NCBI GenBank assembly: GCA_038380795.1
Contig: CM076274.1
Coordinates: 17,206,027 to 17,270,026, forward strand
Source of the DNA: Pyrocephalus nanus
Taxonomy: Eukaryota > Chordata > Aves > Passeriformes > Tyrannidae
Direction: 5' to 3'
Length of the DNA: 64,000 nucleotides
Position 1 is the stretch's first letter. The number at the start of each line of letters is the position of its first letter. Under the pieces are notes generated by a model. The model was not told the origin of the DNA. It was given only the letters and a program-made list of their open reading frames with translations, and did not search any database. The translations under genes and the position numbers were made by a program. Below, one piece after another: positions 1 to 14,039 of this stretch.

Positions 1-3000
1 GAAGACTACAGTTCTCTGGGCTGTGTGTGTCCTGAGAAGTATCACGCTCAGGACACCTCGGTAAGTCTGAGTGAGAGTCCATCCCTTGGGCACTGCTCCT
101 TCTCTGCAAGGCTGGGCACCAGAAAGCTCAGCCAGAAAGAGATTCTAAATCAAGCAGCAAGGAAACACATAATGAACAGGTGAAAGAAATCCTGATTAAA
201 AACCAGAACACTGGATTTCAGCAAGACACCCAGAAGCATCCCATTTTCTACTGTGTTTCTTTTTTTCTATTTAAACAAAAAAACATTTCAGGGATGTTTT
301 GTCTCTTCCTTCTATAGAAGACTGAATATATAGTAAATATTCCAGAAGAAGTTTACAGCAGAGAAATGATTTGCTCCCCATTCTCCATGAATGCCCTAAA
401 AAATAACCACCCAAGTTCATCAACAGTTCTTGCTCTAACCCCTTCTCAGGATGCTCGTACAAAGCTGTGCTTTGCTCTCTGCCTCTGCCCCAGACCCATT
501 TGTTCCTCACGCTGGAATTATTTACCCATCCAGTCCCCACAAGCCTAAATCATCACAGGATCACAAACTTCCCCAGCACCCAACAAGGCAACACAACAGT
601 TTATGTCCCAGACCAACATGTCATATTTAATCCAGGTCTTTCAATGTGCTGTTGCACACCTGGCTTGACACAGACAGTTCTGTCCTGCAGGAAAAAAAAA
701 GAGAAACCTCAAACTAACAAAATAGCATCCTTTGCTTTAAATCATGCCATGTACTTGACATTCATAAATCCAAGGCAATCCATAGGATCGTTGCAACTTT
801 GTCACTTGGTGAAAGAGGGGGAAAAAAATAAAACAAATACCAGTTGACAGAAACAACACACTTGTATGCAGGGATGGACTCAGAGAACCATGCCACAATC
901 CTCCCTCTGAAAAGTTAATTCTGTCCAGCAAAGGAAGAGAAAAAATGGGTTCTCTGAAAGTTCTGGTTTGGTGTCAGTGACTGCCTGACAACACTTGCGG
1001 CACAAAGCAGCAGTCCCCTTTCAGCCAACAAACCCCTTTCAGACCCAGCAAAGGGACCAAATCACAGAGCTCTCCATCACCCCAGGACTCCTCTGCTTCA
1101 CACCTGATTTTCTGCTGAAGTAGCACAGCACTGCACTTCCTGCTGAGACAGTTCCATCGTCAAAAAGTCCCCATCACACCTGATTAACCTGCAATGACAG
1201 ATTCTCTCCCCTGTACTAAGCTAGTTCAGATGATGACTAAATCCTCATTTGTAAGGCAGACCACATCTCTTCCACAGAGATCACTGCTAGACAGCTATAC
1301 CACATACCCAGTTAATTATGACTTTTATAATTTGGGCTCCTAATGGTTTCTTAGTCAGAGAGCAGTTATGAAAGAGCTTTGGAACATAAATACAGCATAA
1401 ATTTTCATAACTTAAGACAAAAAGTTGGTCGAGGCTCTAAAGCTGACAAACTGCACTGCCACAGTAGTTGGTAAGAGTACAGAGTTTATGTACAACCCTC
1501 ATGTAAGCGAGTATTGCTCCTATCCACTTCTTACAAACTGGCAATCACAGATGGTCTCATAACAGGCTTGGAACAGAAAATAGATCTTTGCATTTGGAAT
1601 GTGCAAGTTACACATCTACATTAACAGATTTGTAATTCACAGCATGACATTCAATGAAAGAAGACATGGGAAGGGTGTTGTACATTTTAACATACTTACA
1701 TAATGAGCAATTATGCTGAATATATTCAAAAATAGAACTTTTGTAGGCTGGGAAAAGTCCACAATTAGTAATAGTTTTCCTTTCTAGAAATTCTGATACC
1801 TTGGATGGCTTACATTAATTTTTTTGGTGCACTAGTGTTAAATATTTTTCACATAACAAGCAGTGATCCCAACCTGAAAAAGCAACGTGATGAAATATTT
1901 TGATTCTATGATACTTGGTAGAAACTTTGCAAAAAAGTCCTTTATGATAAAACATTGTGGTTTTTTTCCCCATAATCTTGAAAATTCTAATTTGTTGTTG
2001 TTGTTGTCAGTAACAAAGACAAAAGCCTGATCCTTTTCCCTTGTTAGACAGTGGAGGGGGAATCAAAAAGGGAGACAATTTCCACTACTCATAAAATACT
2101 GCTGTGGTAGGGAGATGAGATGGCCTGGACAAAAGAGGAGCTACTCTGACAGATGTGTGAAGGAACTGACAACCTGGTGCACCAGCTCCTTATTTCCTGT
2201 TACGTGCTGCAAAACCACTGCCACATGCCCAACAACCACAGTGACACACAGCAACAAAACCCTGGCTTAGAATAACTATTTGAGATGCTCATCAACTCTA
2301 AAATTGTTTTCCCAAACTCCAGGCCACCTGCACGCAGTAGCCAAGCAGAAGAAGAAGGAAAGGGGTGTGATTCTGTTGATGGAAGTGAAAAAGCTGCCAT
2401 TAACTTTGTGTATCAATCACTCCACCTCCGAAAGTCTCACCACGCTGTGCCTCAAGGATGGAAGACTGTATGGAAAACTTGTAATTAATCCAAAACAATG
2501 TCACCTGAAGTCAAAGTGACCTTATTCCAATCAGTGAGAAAGGCAATATAAAATCACCTGCATCTGCAGCCACTTGCACAAGCTACTTGCACCATCAATC
2601 ATTTAGTCGATAATGATTCATAACAAACAGAGCTTATTTTAGTTTTGTCACTTACAGCTTGAGCTTGTAAATTCAGGCACATGTAGACAACTTACTTCAG
2701 GCAGCTTTCAGTACTGGGCCTGCTGCTGCATCCTTCCCTCCCTTCAGCATTGTGCTCCTCAGCTTTTGGGTACACCTGCAATGCCAGCAGCCTGTTTTGT
2801 TTTCCATCTTCCCGCTCAGTCCACCATTGCAGTTACCAGCATGTTGATTTTGGGTTTATTTTCAACATATTAAAGCAGGTTTGTTGCTTCTGTTTCTGTG
2901 CACCAGTGATTTTTTTAAGAGCAATCATTTTAAATGCTTTGACAGAACTTTTTTGTTTCCATTTCGTTCTTTACTGCACAAATGACTGGCAAGGTCCTTA

Positions 3001-6000
3001 CAGGACCTAAGACCTGCACTAAAACCTGCAGTGATGCCAGGCCAGCTTGATTCCGTGCCATGGTAGCTGTCAATCATCCCAAAAAGTGGGCTGCTTAGCC
3101 AAGCCTGGACCCCATTTGTTTGAGGAGTAGAAGCACATGAACCCTTCTGGACTGTCAGCAATGCTACTTCTTTGTGCTGAGGAGCTGGTAAGTCACACAG
3201 CCACCAGTCATTTGTCATTCTCTCAGGTCAGAAGACCGCTTTGCAAACAGGATTTAGCCCGTGAGTCACTATTTGGCCTTCTGTGCTCTAGAAAAATCAA
3301 TTATCAACTCAGGCTGCCTTTCCTCCGTGACTCCAAAGCCAGAAGGAAAGCACCTCAGATGCCCTTTCCTCCAGAGCAGGAAAGAGAGAAAACTACAGCA
3401 GCATTACTGCCCTCTTTGATCCTTTCCTCTTTATCTAAAGTTCTTCAGTTCCAAAGTGCAAAGATCAAGAAAAATCTTGATCTGCAGCAATGGTCAGCAC
3501 ACTCCATGCACTTATTGGCAGGGCCTCTTTCAAACTGAGCATTACCTCAGAAGGGATAAAACTTATATATAAACAGTAATGTTTGACTTCTGGGCAAGTG
3601 GCTGCTTTCACCTGCAAAGCAAGAATAAGTGAGGTACCTCTAAATAATCCCAGTGAGTAACACTTTGGAAGGCTACTGGAAGAACACCAGGGTTATTGGG
3701 CACAGCTGGGAAATTTTTCATTCCAAGCTGAACATATTCCTCAGTCCCTTCAAAAATGGGCCAAAACAACCAAGGTCTTGCACGATGAGGCTTTCATTTC
3801 CCCTCCCCAGCAGAGATGCATATGGCATTCACATGTAGAAATGTTTTCCAAATCAGCCACCAGTAACGTCAGAGAGGCTTCTTTAGCCACACTGTTCGTA
3901 GCTGTAGTTCTATTAGCAAACATAAAATGCATTTTCCCAAGTTAAAACAACTAATTTAGCACAGATGAATCGAATGACTCATTTCACAAGTGTTTCACAT
4001 TCATTTCCCAGCAAAATCAATCCTGAGGATGAAAATCTGCTTCTATAGTAGGTATTAATGTATTTAGTATCACACTTGTTTCACCCTGCTTTGCCTCCTC
4101 AGTTTTACAATTTTTCCACACCAAGGAGAACAAATTACATACCACAAAGTGCTGGTGTCAGTTTAAGCCTCAGTTTGGAACACAGGGGAGTTTTCAGCAG
4201 AACTGAGCCTGTTTAAAGATTTCCCCCACGTCCCTGTGTCCTGAAGTCACCGCTGACATCCCAGAATACTCTGTTTGCTACAACTTCAAAGACCTGTGGA
4301 TTTTCACAGATTGAAAACAGACACCACATACACTCTTACCATAGAAAACAATTGTGAGGGGATTCAGAAAGCCCATCACCCATCCCCAAAGGCAGCAGCT
4401 GAAGTGTCCCTAGTGGGATAGGAGACTGTCAATTAACCTTCACAATTCTACAGAAGTGAAATACAATTGGAGGCAAATACTCAAACCTGATTTCTCTGCT
4501 GAGTGTTTCAGCTCAAGGGAGCTGGACAGGCAGAATACACAAAATTCTGCGAATCAGATTCTGTTGTTTGAGATTTTTTTTATTTACGGATTTACATCCT
4601 TTTAAAACTTAATTTCTCCTAAAAAAAAAAAAAATTTTTATGGGAGACTTTCCAAGGTGAGAGACTTAGGGTCACTCTGTCCATCAGAATTGGTCAGAAG
4701 TTAAAATTGCAGTCATCTTTGAAGCATCTTCTGCTGTGCCATGGTACTGTCAGAGATTTTTGCTACTACATAAATCTGACATTTAATATCTGTGCCATTA
4801 CACAACAATAAGTTCTAGTTTTACCTGAATTTGGACAGAAACGTGCTTTTGCTTCCCTTTTTGAAAAGGTCTGCAGTCTGTTTTATGAGTGTCTATTTTG
4901 GGAATAATTCTGAGTCGACTGCAAACATGGATCACTGGACTTAGAAGATGGTAAAGGTTCTTTTAGAAATCGAGACAGCTTTTGGAAAAGGGAAATTTGT
5001 TTTAATAACAGAGGCATGCAATTACTTTGAAGCAGATTCACTTATCCATAGTCAAACACAGTTTCCCTTTGTTTAAAACACTCTCATGTTACCTGCCAGA
5101 ATATAAAAAACTTTACTTTTCAGGTGCACATCTGCATGTTAGCAAAAAGATACATTTTTGCACTAAATTTAAAGTGCTTCCCATGCACTTGGGAAATAAG
5201 AAAAATAAACTATGTCCTGCAATGCAAAAATCAGCAGAACCAAAGAACGTTTTTTTTTGAGTGAGCTCTTCAATTAAACCAAAGCAGAAGCCACCAATAT
5301 TTCTCCTTCTCGACTCAGTACCATGGGATTAAGAAAACAAGTAATTTCAGAGAGATGGGATCATTCCTGCATCCAAAGTGTGCTTTTCCCTGGCTGGTGT
5401 TTGGCTGCATGCCTCCATGCAAGGAACTGTCTGTGAGATTCCAAACAGCTGCAGGTTTCCAATAGGAAATACAGGTGGAGGTGAAGCAGGCAAGGAAAAA
5501 AAAAACAAAAGACCCCAAAAACTCCCTGTGCTCACTGCCACTGAACTGCTGGGGAATTTGGGCAACCACCTCCTCTGGTGCTGCTTTATCCCTGCTCAAC
5601 AAGTCCCTGCACGTTCAGGTCACTGAATCCAGCAGGGGAGCCCTTGCCACTGGAGTTACTACACAAAAAGCATTACCAGCCTGATTCAATCCACCTCTGT
5701 GGACTTTAAAAGAGGAAAGGAAAAATTGCCAAGCGATTTCAAAGGATGGGGAGGGTTTTTATTTGGTTCTCATCATTAATAATACAGCCTGGAAACACCC
5801 ACCAAGGAATGAAATGTTCATGAATAGAAGGAAATGTCCTTTTTGCACTTAGAGCTTTTCTTTTAAAAAAAAAAAAAAATAAATTTTTAGGAGAGAGCCC
5901 CTCTTGTGCTTCCCCTACCCCTTATAATCTTTCTCAAGAACTGCACATCAGGTTGAACTATTCCTTTATTCCACTGAATCTCTCACAAACTAAACAGATA

Positions 6001-6990
6001 CCTCTGCAGAGCCAAAACAGTACGAAGATGCTTTTGATGTCAACATAAGTTTCTGCAAAGCTGATGTCCTGTGACAAGCACGAAGCCAGCCTAAGCAAAG
6101 TATTGACTAGAAAGAAGTACTGGAAAGTTACCATTTTTTTAAGGCAATATTTCATACAATAGTAAGATTAAAAATCAAGTAATCTATCCAGCTCAAAGCT
6201 ATTCCAAATGCAGAGAGATAAAGCATATAAACATCACTGACAAATAATACTGGTAACTTTCTTCCTAAGAGAAATTCTGATATTTCAAAAGATTTCTGAA
6301 TCAGAATAAAGCCTTAAAGACACCTTATTTCTTTCAGGAGCAAGATTGTGAATAATAATATTCTGGGAACTATAGATGCTTTTGCAAGTAAATAGAACAC
6401 TTTGCTCTCCCAGGAACAAGTGCATCCCTCGTTTCCCAGTTCTTCTGTGTAAAGAGCTCTTACTGTACTTGTCTGAATCAGGATCTGGACCACAGTGGGG
6501 TCAACAGTGACCCACAGCCCCTCTAGACAAGCTGAAGTAAGTCTGGCAGGGTTTCATGGGAAGCAAAAGAATTTTTCTGCAAAAGACCCTTAAGGATGGG
6601 CAAAGCTTAATTAAAATGATTTTTAGAAAATCTTTAAAACATTTTCTTGAGAAATTCATTAAAAAAAAAATCAAATATGAAACTCCTCTGGATTTTCTAA
6701 AACACTGCAGAATTGCAACTGCCCTGAAAGAAGCCACCAATCAAGCACATATCCCAGCTCTATCAAGTCCAACCCACTGAAACCCATTTGCCAGGGACCT
6801 GTCAAGGAATGACAGAGCTGCCTTTTTGCTCAAAAACATTTAAAGTTTGTCCAGAGATGCTCTCATCTATCAGTGTCCATTTGGGAAGATTAGTCAATCA
6901 ATCCCTTTTCTAATAGAATCTACCATTAAATGCTTTTTAATGTTAATGTTTCTTTTCCAGTTCTGGAGAAGTGAATCAAGAAAACATCCT
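1..6990. other. AT-rich non-coding sequence, no gene recognised
   Basis: No frame on either strand exceeds about 133 codons, and none shows family motifs or exon-like splice flanks that I trust. It contains a (TTG)5 run near 1991, A14 runs near 4620 and 5866, and no repeat family that I can name. Confidence 0.6.
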
Positions 6991-6991
6991 A

Positions 6992-7067
6992 ATTTTCATA
7001 CTTTTTTTTTTTTTTTCAGCCTGCATTAATGGGTAAAAAAAGAAAAAAAAAAAAAAAGTATGGAAAT
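6992..7067. repeat. Inverted repeat with 25-bp arms (hairpin)
   Basis: The left arm 6992-7016 (attttcatac plus T15) pairs with the right arm 7043-7067 (A15 plus gtatggaaat) at 24 of 25 positions. The one mismatch would be a G-U pair in RNA. The loop is 26 nt. Sixty percent of the stem is a T15/A15 pairing. Confidence 0.9.
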
Positions 7068-9187
7068 GGAAAAACTTTCCAATCTCTGCCCAAGTAACAA
7101 TCAAAAAGTGGTAACCAGTGGTGGGAGCTCCAGACAGATTCTTCTTCCTACCTCTAGGGTCCAGATGTAATTTAATATCCATGTAAATTAAAGTCAGTTA
7201 TCACATTAAGTACAATCTTGTCAAGGCAAATTGAGGTTTCTAAAAGAAAAAAAAATATTTTGATTTAATAATCGAGACTTCCTGTGGAACTATGTTCTTT
7301 GTGAATTGCACTGAAATAGGGGCTGCCAATTCCAGTGGCAAAGAAATGGCCTGAACTTTCCTGAACTTTGACATTCATAATTAGGTGACACAGTCCAGGA
7401 ACTTCCTCCAGCTTTTTTGGTAATAGAGAATAGATTTTTCTCTCGTGAAAATCAGAAAATAGAATAGACCTTCAGTTTCAAACTAAAGAGCACCTGGGAA
7501 ACAGCTTTTAGCTGAATTAGGCTTAGAGTGTGGAATTTAATTAAACTAATCTGAAAGCTGAGGGCTATTATTTAATAGGAAAAGGTTTCACCTTCTGAAG
7601 AAATCACTCCAACGCTTTTTGGCTGGCGGCAATTTTGAGTAATGATCACTCTAAGGGCTGAGGATTTATAGGTCCTGAAGAGGAAGCAAGTAAAGAGGCC
7701 ACGGGGGATGAGGTGGCACCTAGACAGAAAGTACATCTTGGCTACAGCTTTGGCATGATAATTTTCAGCAACTTTCACAATCCAGGTGCAGAACAAGCGT
7801 TCCCAGAAAGGTTCCCAGGCCACACTGCTGCTGGCAAACAGCACCTGAGCCACAGCACAGCTGGCCAAGTCAAACCTCTCTGTTTATCCTGTGTGCCCTC
7901 AGTGTTCCTCAACAGGATTGCATTTGTGTTCTTTACCTTGCTCTTGCAAGAGTGACGCTTCTTGTTTGCACTCACTGCAACAAAACTGCACTTTAATCAA
8001 TAAGGTTGCTCCTGTTACAGCCCTGGCACATTATCAGAATGTGCCCTCATGAACAGCAGAAAATACTCCTTGTTTGTCCTTGAGATGAGGTGTTTTCAGG
8101 CACAATTTCCTTATATTTAAAAGCTCTCAGCTTTCCCTCTCTGTTAACTCAAGAAACTAAGAGATAATCTTTCTCAGGCAAGAGATATTTGTTTGCATTT
8201 CTGAAGATGTAAATATTTTGCATATGACAGACCCATCCCTAGTACAAACACCTTGTACTGATTTTTGTCTTTTGCTGTAGCTCGTTTCCACAGTCCTTCC
8301 TCTCCTTCCTCTGTAACTTTGATTCAATCCAAGGGTCATCTCCAGATTCCTCTCACTAGAAGAGTAACTGCCCTTTCCAGATCGAAAAAATTTAAAAGGA
8401 ATCATTTGATGAAGTCAAGAAACCATTTTGGCCATGATCTTTTCCACAGAGCTAAGGTCATCACCTGTAGAAAAAAGGGATTCCAACCAACAGACACTGC
8501 AGGTCCTGATCCACAGGGGTGACAATTTGTGGAAGCAACAGGATTTTCTTCTTCCTTCTTATTCTTGCTACAAAAAATTACAGACAGTGAGATCCTGGGA
8601 GTATCATCTGCCTCTAATAGAAGAAATTGTCTGCAGGAATACTTCATGGTAAGGAACACAGAGTTCAGAACCCAATCTGCAACTTCACTTTGAATTTTGC
8701 AAAAGGACCTCCAAGTTTTTTCAAGCACAAAGAGTAGAACGACGGCAAAGCTCCAAATATTTCATAGCACTTCTATAGGCAAAACTAGTTCTGTTTGTCC
8801 TTCATGTAGCCCATCAGGAAGGTTATCAAATTATGGAAAAAAGGTTTTAATGTCCATGTAATAGCTCAAGTCTGACTGCAGATGGAGGAACAGGGAGTGC
8901 CATCATGTTCTGCAATCAGGTCACACCAGCACTCCAGATGATCACCCTTCTTTCAGGTCCAGGTTTCTTATAACTGATACACTCTAAGGGGTGTGATTAG
9001 GAGTGGTGACAATTTAGTGCCAGACACAAAAACATCAAGAATGGAGTGGGAAAAAAAAAAAAAGATTCTCATTTTGGAGGCAGCCAGGATTCTTACTGCC
9101 TCATCAATTTATTGCTGCTTCTTCCTTTCTTATCACTGCTGCCAAGGAAGCACAAATTGCAGTTTGCAGCATCACAGTGTTTCCTCT
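7068..9187. other. AT-rich non-coding sequence, no gene recognised
   Basis: Only short unconvincing open frames and scattered A runs (for example near 9052) are seen between the hairpin and the CR1 remnant at 9.19 kb. Confidence 0.6.
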
Positions 9188-9396
9188 AAGACATATATTC
9201 ACCAAAAGGGTTGTCAAGCACTGGAAGAGGCTGCCTAAGGAAGTCCTGGAGTCACTATCCCTGGAAGGATTTAAAGGACATGCAGATGTGGCACTTGGGC
9301 ACATGGTTTAGTGGTGGGCTGGGCAGTGCTGGGTTAATAGTGGGACTGAATGATCTTGGAGGTCTTTTCCAACCCAAATGATTCTGTGATTCCATA
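9188..9396 (+). mobile_element. CR1 LINE 3' end, forward
   Basis: gggttgtcaagcactggaag, aggctgcctaaggaagtcc, ctatccctggaaggatttaa, gatgtggcacttgggcacat, ggtttagtggtgggctgggc and ggtcttttccaacccaaatg, then attctgtgattcca, match the 3' region of an avian CR1 subfamily. A 5'-truncated remnant of about 210 bp, no intact ORF. Confidence 0.9.
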
Positions 9397-12300
9397 TCTA
9401 CAGCTTTGGAAACTGTGGGCTTTCCTCCACACCAGGTTACCAGGAGGGCCTTGTGGCTGGATCTGCACTGAAATATGAGACAATGCAGGTCCAAAAGGAC
9501 TGCAGCAAAGGAAAAAATAAAGGGGGAGACACTTAAAGGCAGAGACAAAAACAGTCCCTAGAGAAGTGGGATGCAAGCATCCCTGCAAGCAGCATGACAG
9601 CAGAGAGCTCTGCAGAGATGGGAAGCTGCATTCTGCAGTGGCTGGTGACAAGTTTCCCATTGCACTCATATCATGGCTTCATTTTTATAGAAGAAACAAC
9701 AACCTCTGCTGTTGCATATGTGAAGCAGAACCTGGCTTATTACAGCTTTGCAAACTCCAGACCGAGAGACTCTTAGGGTCTACAACTCTCCCACTGACTT
9801 TGCTGTGCTGGCTAACTCTTCGAAGTCCAGTCTGCAGCTCAGAAATCAGCTGCCCAAAAGACTTCCCAGATTTTTTTTTTTTTTTCTCAGAACTCTTACA
9901 GACAGAACTTCTTTCAGATAGGATCAGGTTACTGCAAGGTACCAACATCTCAGGCCATAAGGCAGCTGCCAACAAGATCTCAGGAAGGAAGATGGGCTCC
10001 CTGGCAGTGACAGCTCCAGGATATGCTGGAGCTCTCTATCTACCACAGAGCTATCACAGCTCTTCCAACATTCTTCACTTCCTCTGGATTTGCATATCTT
10101 GCATATATTTGCATGCCCTTATTTCCCTTTTTTATAATAGGAGAAGCCCTTAAACCCATGTTTGGTTTATATAGATCATGTACCACACATTGATCTAACA
10201 ATAAAACAGGCAATAAAGCTCTTAAGAAGTGTATGGTAGTAAAAAGACAGACAAATCCTTTTCACATGTAGGACAGCAATCTAAAAAGAGAAATTAATGG
10301 GAAAAAAAAAAAGACTTACCTGAACATTAGTCCCATACCACATTAAATTCAAAATTTCATATAAAGTAACAAACATTATATCCAATAAGTAACATTATTT
10401 CCATTGAGGCATTCAAGTTAGAGTTTAACATTTGGTAAAAACTAATAAATCAAATGCAAAAGAAGTTTCCTGGGGCCACATCCATCCTCTGAATCAGCAG
10501 AACATCAGCCTGCTCCAAGCTAGGAGATGTTTTGCCACATTAACCTGAGCTAACACGCCTGGTGACAGCCACATTATTTCACCTGAGGCATAAATCCATG
10601 TTCAAGTGGCTTTGGGGCACAAGGAATGCCCACAGGGTATTTAGTGGGATGCTTTGTTGGACTCTGTCAGCAAAAAGAGAATACAATTAAACATTACAGA
10701 GACTTACAATAAACCAGCACAAAACACTAAGGAGGACTGTTAAACACATTCTGGGTTTTCTTTTAAAAAGAAAAAAAAAAAGCTCAAAATTTGGAAAAGT
10801 AATGCAAGTATGCATCAAAGATAGATATTGAACTTCTCTTCCAAAGAGCAAATCCACTGGTATCAGTAAGCTGCCAGTGATCTGCACCAGGCAGTGTTAG
10901 AAACTCTCCCACTACTATTCCAAGTTCCTGGAGTATCCCTGAGAAGCTGGGGAAAGCAAGACCAGAGAAGTTGGCAATGCCAGGTGCTTCTCAGGGAGTT
11001 TAGGATACACAGGACTACCAGGACAATGGTAATTCAGAATTTATTGCAGATGGAGCCACTCTGCCAGTCATGCTCCAGAAAGCCTTACCCAATTTATTAA
11101 AACTGAGAGACTGCTAGAACAAACAAAAAAACCTCCAGGCACGTTGTAGCAATTGGCACAGCATTTTCAAACACTTCATCAACTCCAGTCCTGAACTCCA
11201 TACCCAGAAGTCAAAATAAAGTTCACAGATTTTTCTGGAGTAAAATGTCCAGAGTTACTACAACAAAAATCAAAAGATTAAACCGTGTAAATATTATGAA
11301 GTTAACTTCTTCCTCTGATGACAAGAGGAAGAAACATCTTCAGGCAAGGGTTACAAATGTGACACTGGCCCAGTGTTGGTCTATTAAATTTGAAAATTAC
11401 TGCAATTGATTGAGAACACTTGGACTGCACTTACCCAGAAAGTTCTGATAGGATAAAATATCTTCTCATCAGAAAGGTCAGGCTTTTTGAAAAGATGATA
11501 TATTCTAAACAGAAACTTTTAGTGAATTTTCAGCCTTTTGAGAAGATGATTTATTCCAAACAGAAACTTGGTGAATTTGTCCACTTCATTGATTAAGTGT
11601 ATTAGAACAAAAATCCAATTATTATTGATTTATTGGCAGGTCTTAGAGACCAATAAAAATATAATTTTTGTGTTTTCCAGTCCAGGAGGATCCACAGCTT
11701 GCAACAGCAACTTTCTGTCACAGAGCAAGTATTAGATTAAATATGAGCACAGCAATATGTTTTTGTCAGCAGAACTTGCTGCAATGCTGTATTCAGGCAT
11801 CTGAAGCATTTTTCAGCACTGCAGAGCACATTAAGAGATGAACTCATGTCACTACACACTGTATTAAATTTCAGGATCAGTAATTTGCAGCAGGTATCAC
11901 ATTTCCTACTTGTTTTGCACAAAGTTAGCAAACTGAGCTTGTAGTAGGGACTACAGTGAGTGAGCAACGTTCTAGTTTCCGTAAGAAACTGTCAATCCAA
12001 CAAAACCAAAATGTTTAAAAGGCCACATGTTCTGCAGCATTAGAAGCCATGGCTAGAATGAGGGGTGAGAGATCCTTTACAAAGTTGAAGTCATGCCCCA
12101 GTCCTCGTGGTGCTTTAGGGCAAAGAAAGGCTCACAGGGGGCAGCTCCCTGTGCACCCTCAGCCTCCTCACCGGGCAGATGGGATGAGGAGCAGAACAAG
12201 CCTTGACCCTGTGCAAGTGCTGCTCATCAGTAACTAAAACATCTCCACATTAACAACACTGTTTTCAGCACAAATCCTAAATACTGCCCCATGCCAGCTA

Positions 12301-13935
12301 TTAGGAAGAAAATGAACTCTCTCCCAGGCAAAACCAGCACAGCAGGGTGAGTGGCAGGGCTTGTGAGCACACGAGATGGTGCCACATGTGGCAAAGTCCA
12401 CCACGCTGCAGCACTCCTTCCCTCATTTGCAGACCTGCTTGGAAGTGACCAGAAGACTCCAATTTTTTTCAGACTTTGTCCAAACCCACACCTCAGAAAT
12501 TTGACTGGTCACACACTGGTTATCAGACCACTCCTCTGCTTCCACAGCAGAGGCAACGCTGGAAGTGAGTTGGTCTTCTGGCTGTGAGCCGTGCAAACCT
12601 ACCCCCATTCACCCCCTGAATGGGAAATTCATAAAATCTCCTTTAAAAGGAAGCTGGCACATGGAAACCATCTTTTATTCCCCACCATGCTTCCCCAAGC
12701 AGCATCCATTCTCCTCCCGCCTCCCCTTCCCAAAGGATGGCTGCATCCATCACAGTGCCTGCTTCCTGCAGCCAGCAGTGATTCTAAGCTCCCAGCCCCT
12801 GCCAGCTCAGTTCTCCCAGCGGGGGGGAAGCCAATTAAACCCAGGATTCATGGGGCTGTCACAGAAACAAAAGCAGCACCTTTTTCTGGGCTGCAGCACT
12901 CGCAAGGTGTTGGCTGGAGATTGGATGCTGGCACTGAGTCATCCTGCAGACCACAGGCAGACCTGGGGGGGGGGCACAGGAAGGGATTTGAAGGGATCAG
13001 CCCCTCAGGACATGCAGGGTCAGTGTCTCTGGCTGAACACCCATCCTCAGATCTTCTCCTACCTCGCTCCTTCTCAGACACTTTTGGTATCTCATGCTTT
13101 TCAGTTACCTGTCAAATGACACAAAATAAGAAAAGGGGAGACAGTGAATCTACTCCTATTTTACAATATTTTTTACTGAAGGAGAGACAGCTTTCAGACC
13201 AGGTCTGTGCTATGTGTTGTGCATCGCCCTGGAAGAATAATGGACAAGAAATAACTATCTGGTAGATACAATTTAGTATACAAACCAAGCTGCTGGCCCC
13301 TCTCAGCAGATTAATGCTGGCTCACCTTAGCAATGTAGGAGACCACAGTCTGTAACAACTGTTTCTTAACTGGAAAACTTTATTCTTTTCCAGGAAAAAT
13401 GTGAGAGATTCACTGCTTTTATTCTGCATATTAAAGGGGGAGGGGGGAAAAAAATCCAAACATTTTAATCACAGTGCCTAAGAAAACTACTGAAACTCTC
13501 CTTGGTAAATTTGTCACAGGCAGTGTTAAACTGAAGCATGCCTGGTGTCACCTTTACAGTGCACACAGTGTTCTGAGGCTGCTAATTTCATGTATTTCCA
13601 CATAACACTTTTTTTTCCTCTATAAATAAATATTCCACTTGAACCATTGAATATCTCTCCATATCTGACTATTTAAGAAAGAAGTGAGAAGAAAAATTAG
13701 GAAAACAAAACTAAGCTGTCAATGTTTCTTCATAACGACTTTGACTTTTCAACACTTTATCTATTGAGAATAGTTTTAATAATGCATGGATTTATTTCTT
13801 TAAATTTAATTTTCTTGACTACGTTGGGATAACGAATTTGATGACAATACACTAATATTTACTAATATTTTCAGTTGCTTTTAACTCTTTCTATCAATAT
13901 ACAGTCCACAGAATGGCTGCAGATGTACAGCTTTG
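9397..13935. other. Non-coding sequence, somewhat GC-richer at 12.3-13.1 kb
   Basis: It includes a T15 run at 9871-9885, the imperfect 52-bp duplication at 11.48 kb and G runs near 12966 and 13436. The longest open frames (9566-10153, 195 codons; 12591-13265, 224 codons) have no recognisable domain, look low-complexity in places and overlap each other in other frames. Confidence 0.55.
11479..11578. repeat. Imperfect tandem duplication, period 52 bp
   Basis: Unit 1 (11479-11530) has caggctttttgaaaagatga, then tctaaacagaaacttttagt. Unit 2 (11531-11578) has cagccttttgagaagatgat, then tccaaacagaaacttggt. The two copies differ by several substitutions and a 4-bp length change, so this duplication is older than the one at 13.9 kb. 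Confidence 0.85.
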
Positions 13936-14039
13936 AGTTCCCTACACAACAAATCACAAAATTAAAGCAAACCTGCTATTCCACAGTAGTTCCCTACACA
14001 ACAAATCACAAAATTAAAGCAAACCTGCTATTCCACAGT
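13936..14039. repeat. Perfect 52-bp tandem duplication
   Basis: Two adjacent identical 52-bp units (13936-13987 and 13988-14039), starting agttccctacacaacaaatc and ending ctattccacagt. The first 5 bases of a third copy follow (14040-14044). Perfect identity implies a recent event, a polymorphic repeat number or an assembly duplication. Confidence 0.97.

Noticed and set aside
9566..10153. 195-codon + strand frame
   Set aside because: It contains a phenylalanine run encoded by a T15 tract and no recognisable domain. Probably random, just after a CR1 remnant.
10290..10420. Minus-strand donor-like site (ttcag then gtaagtc) with a short open stretch before it
   Set aside because: The frame closes within 25 codons and no acceptor lies inside it. 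Single consensus donors are expected by chance in 64 kb.
12565..13265. Two overlapping + strand frames of 184 and 224 codons
   Set aside because: They overlap in different frames with equal plausibility, neither shows a family signature, and no exon boundaries fit.
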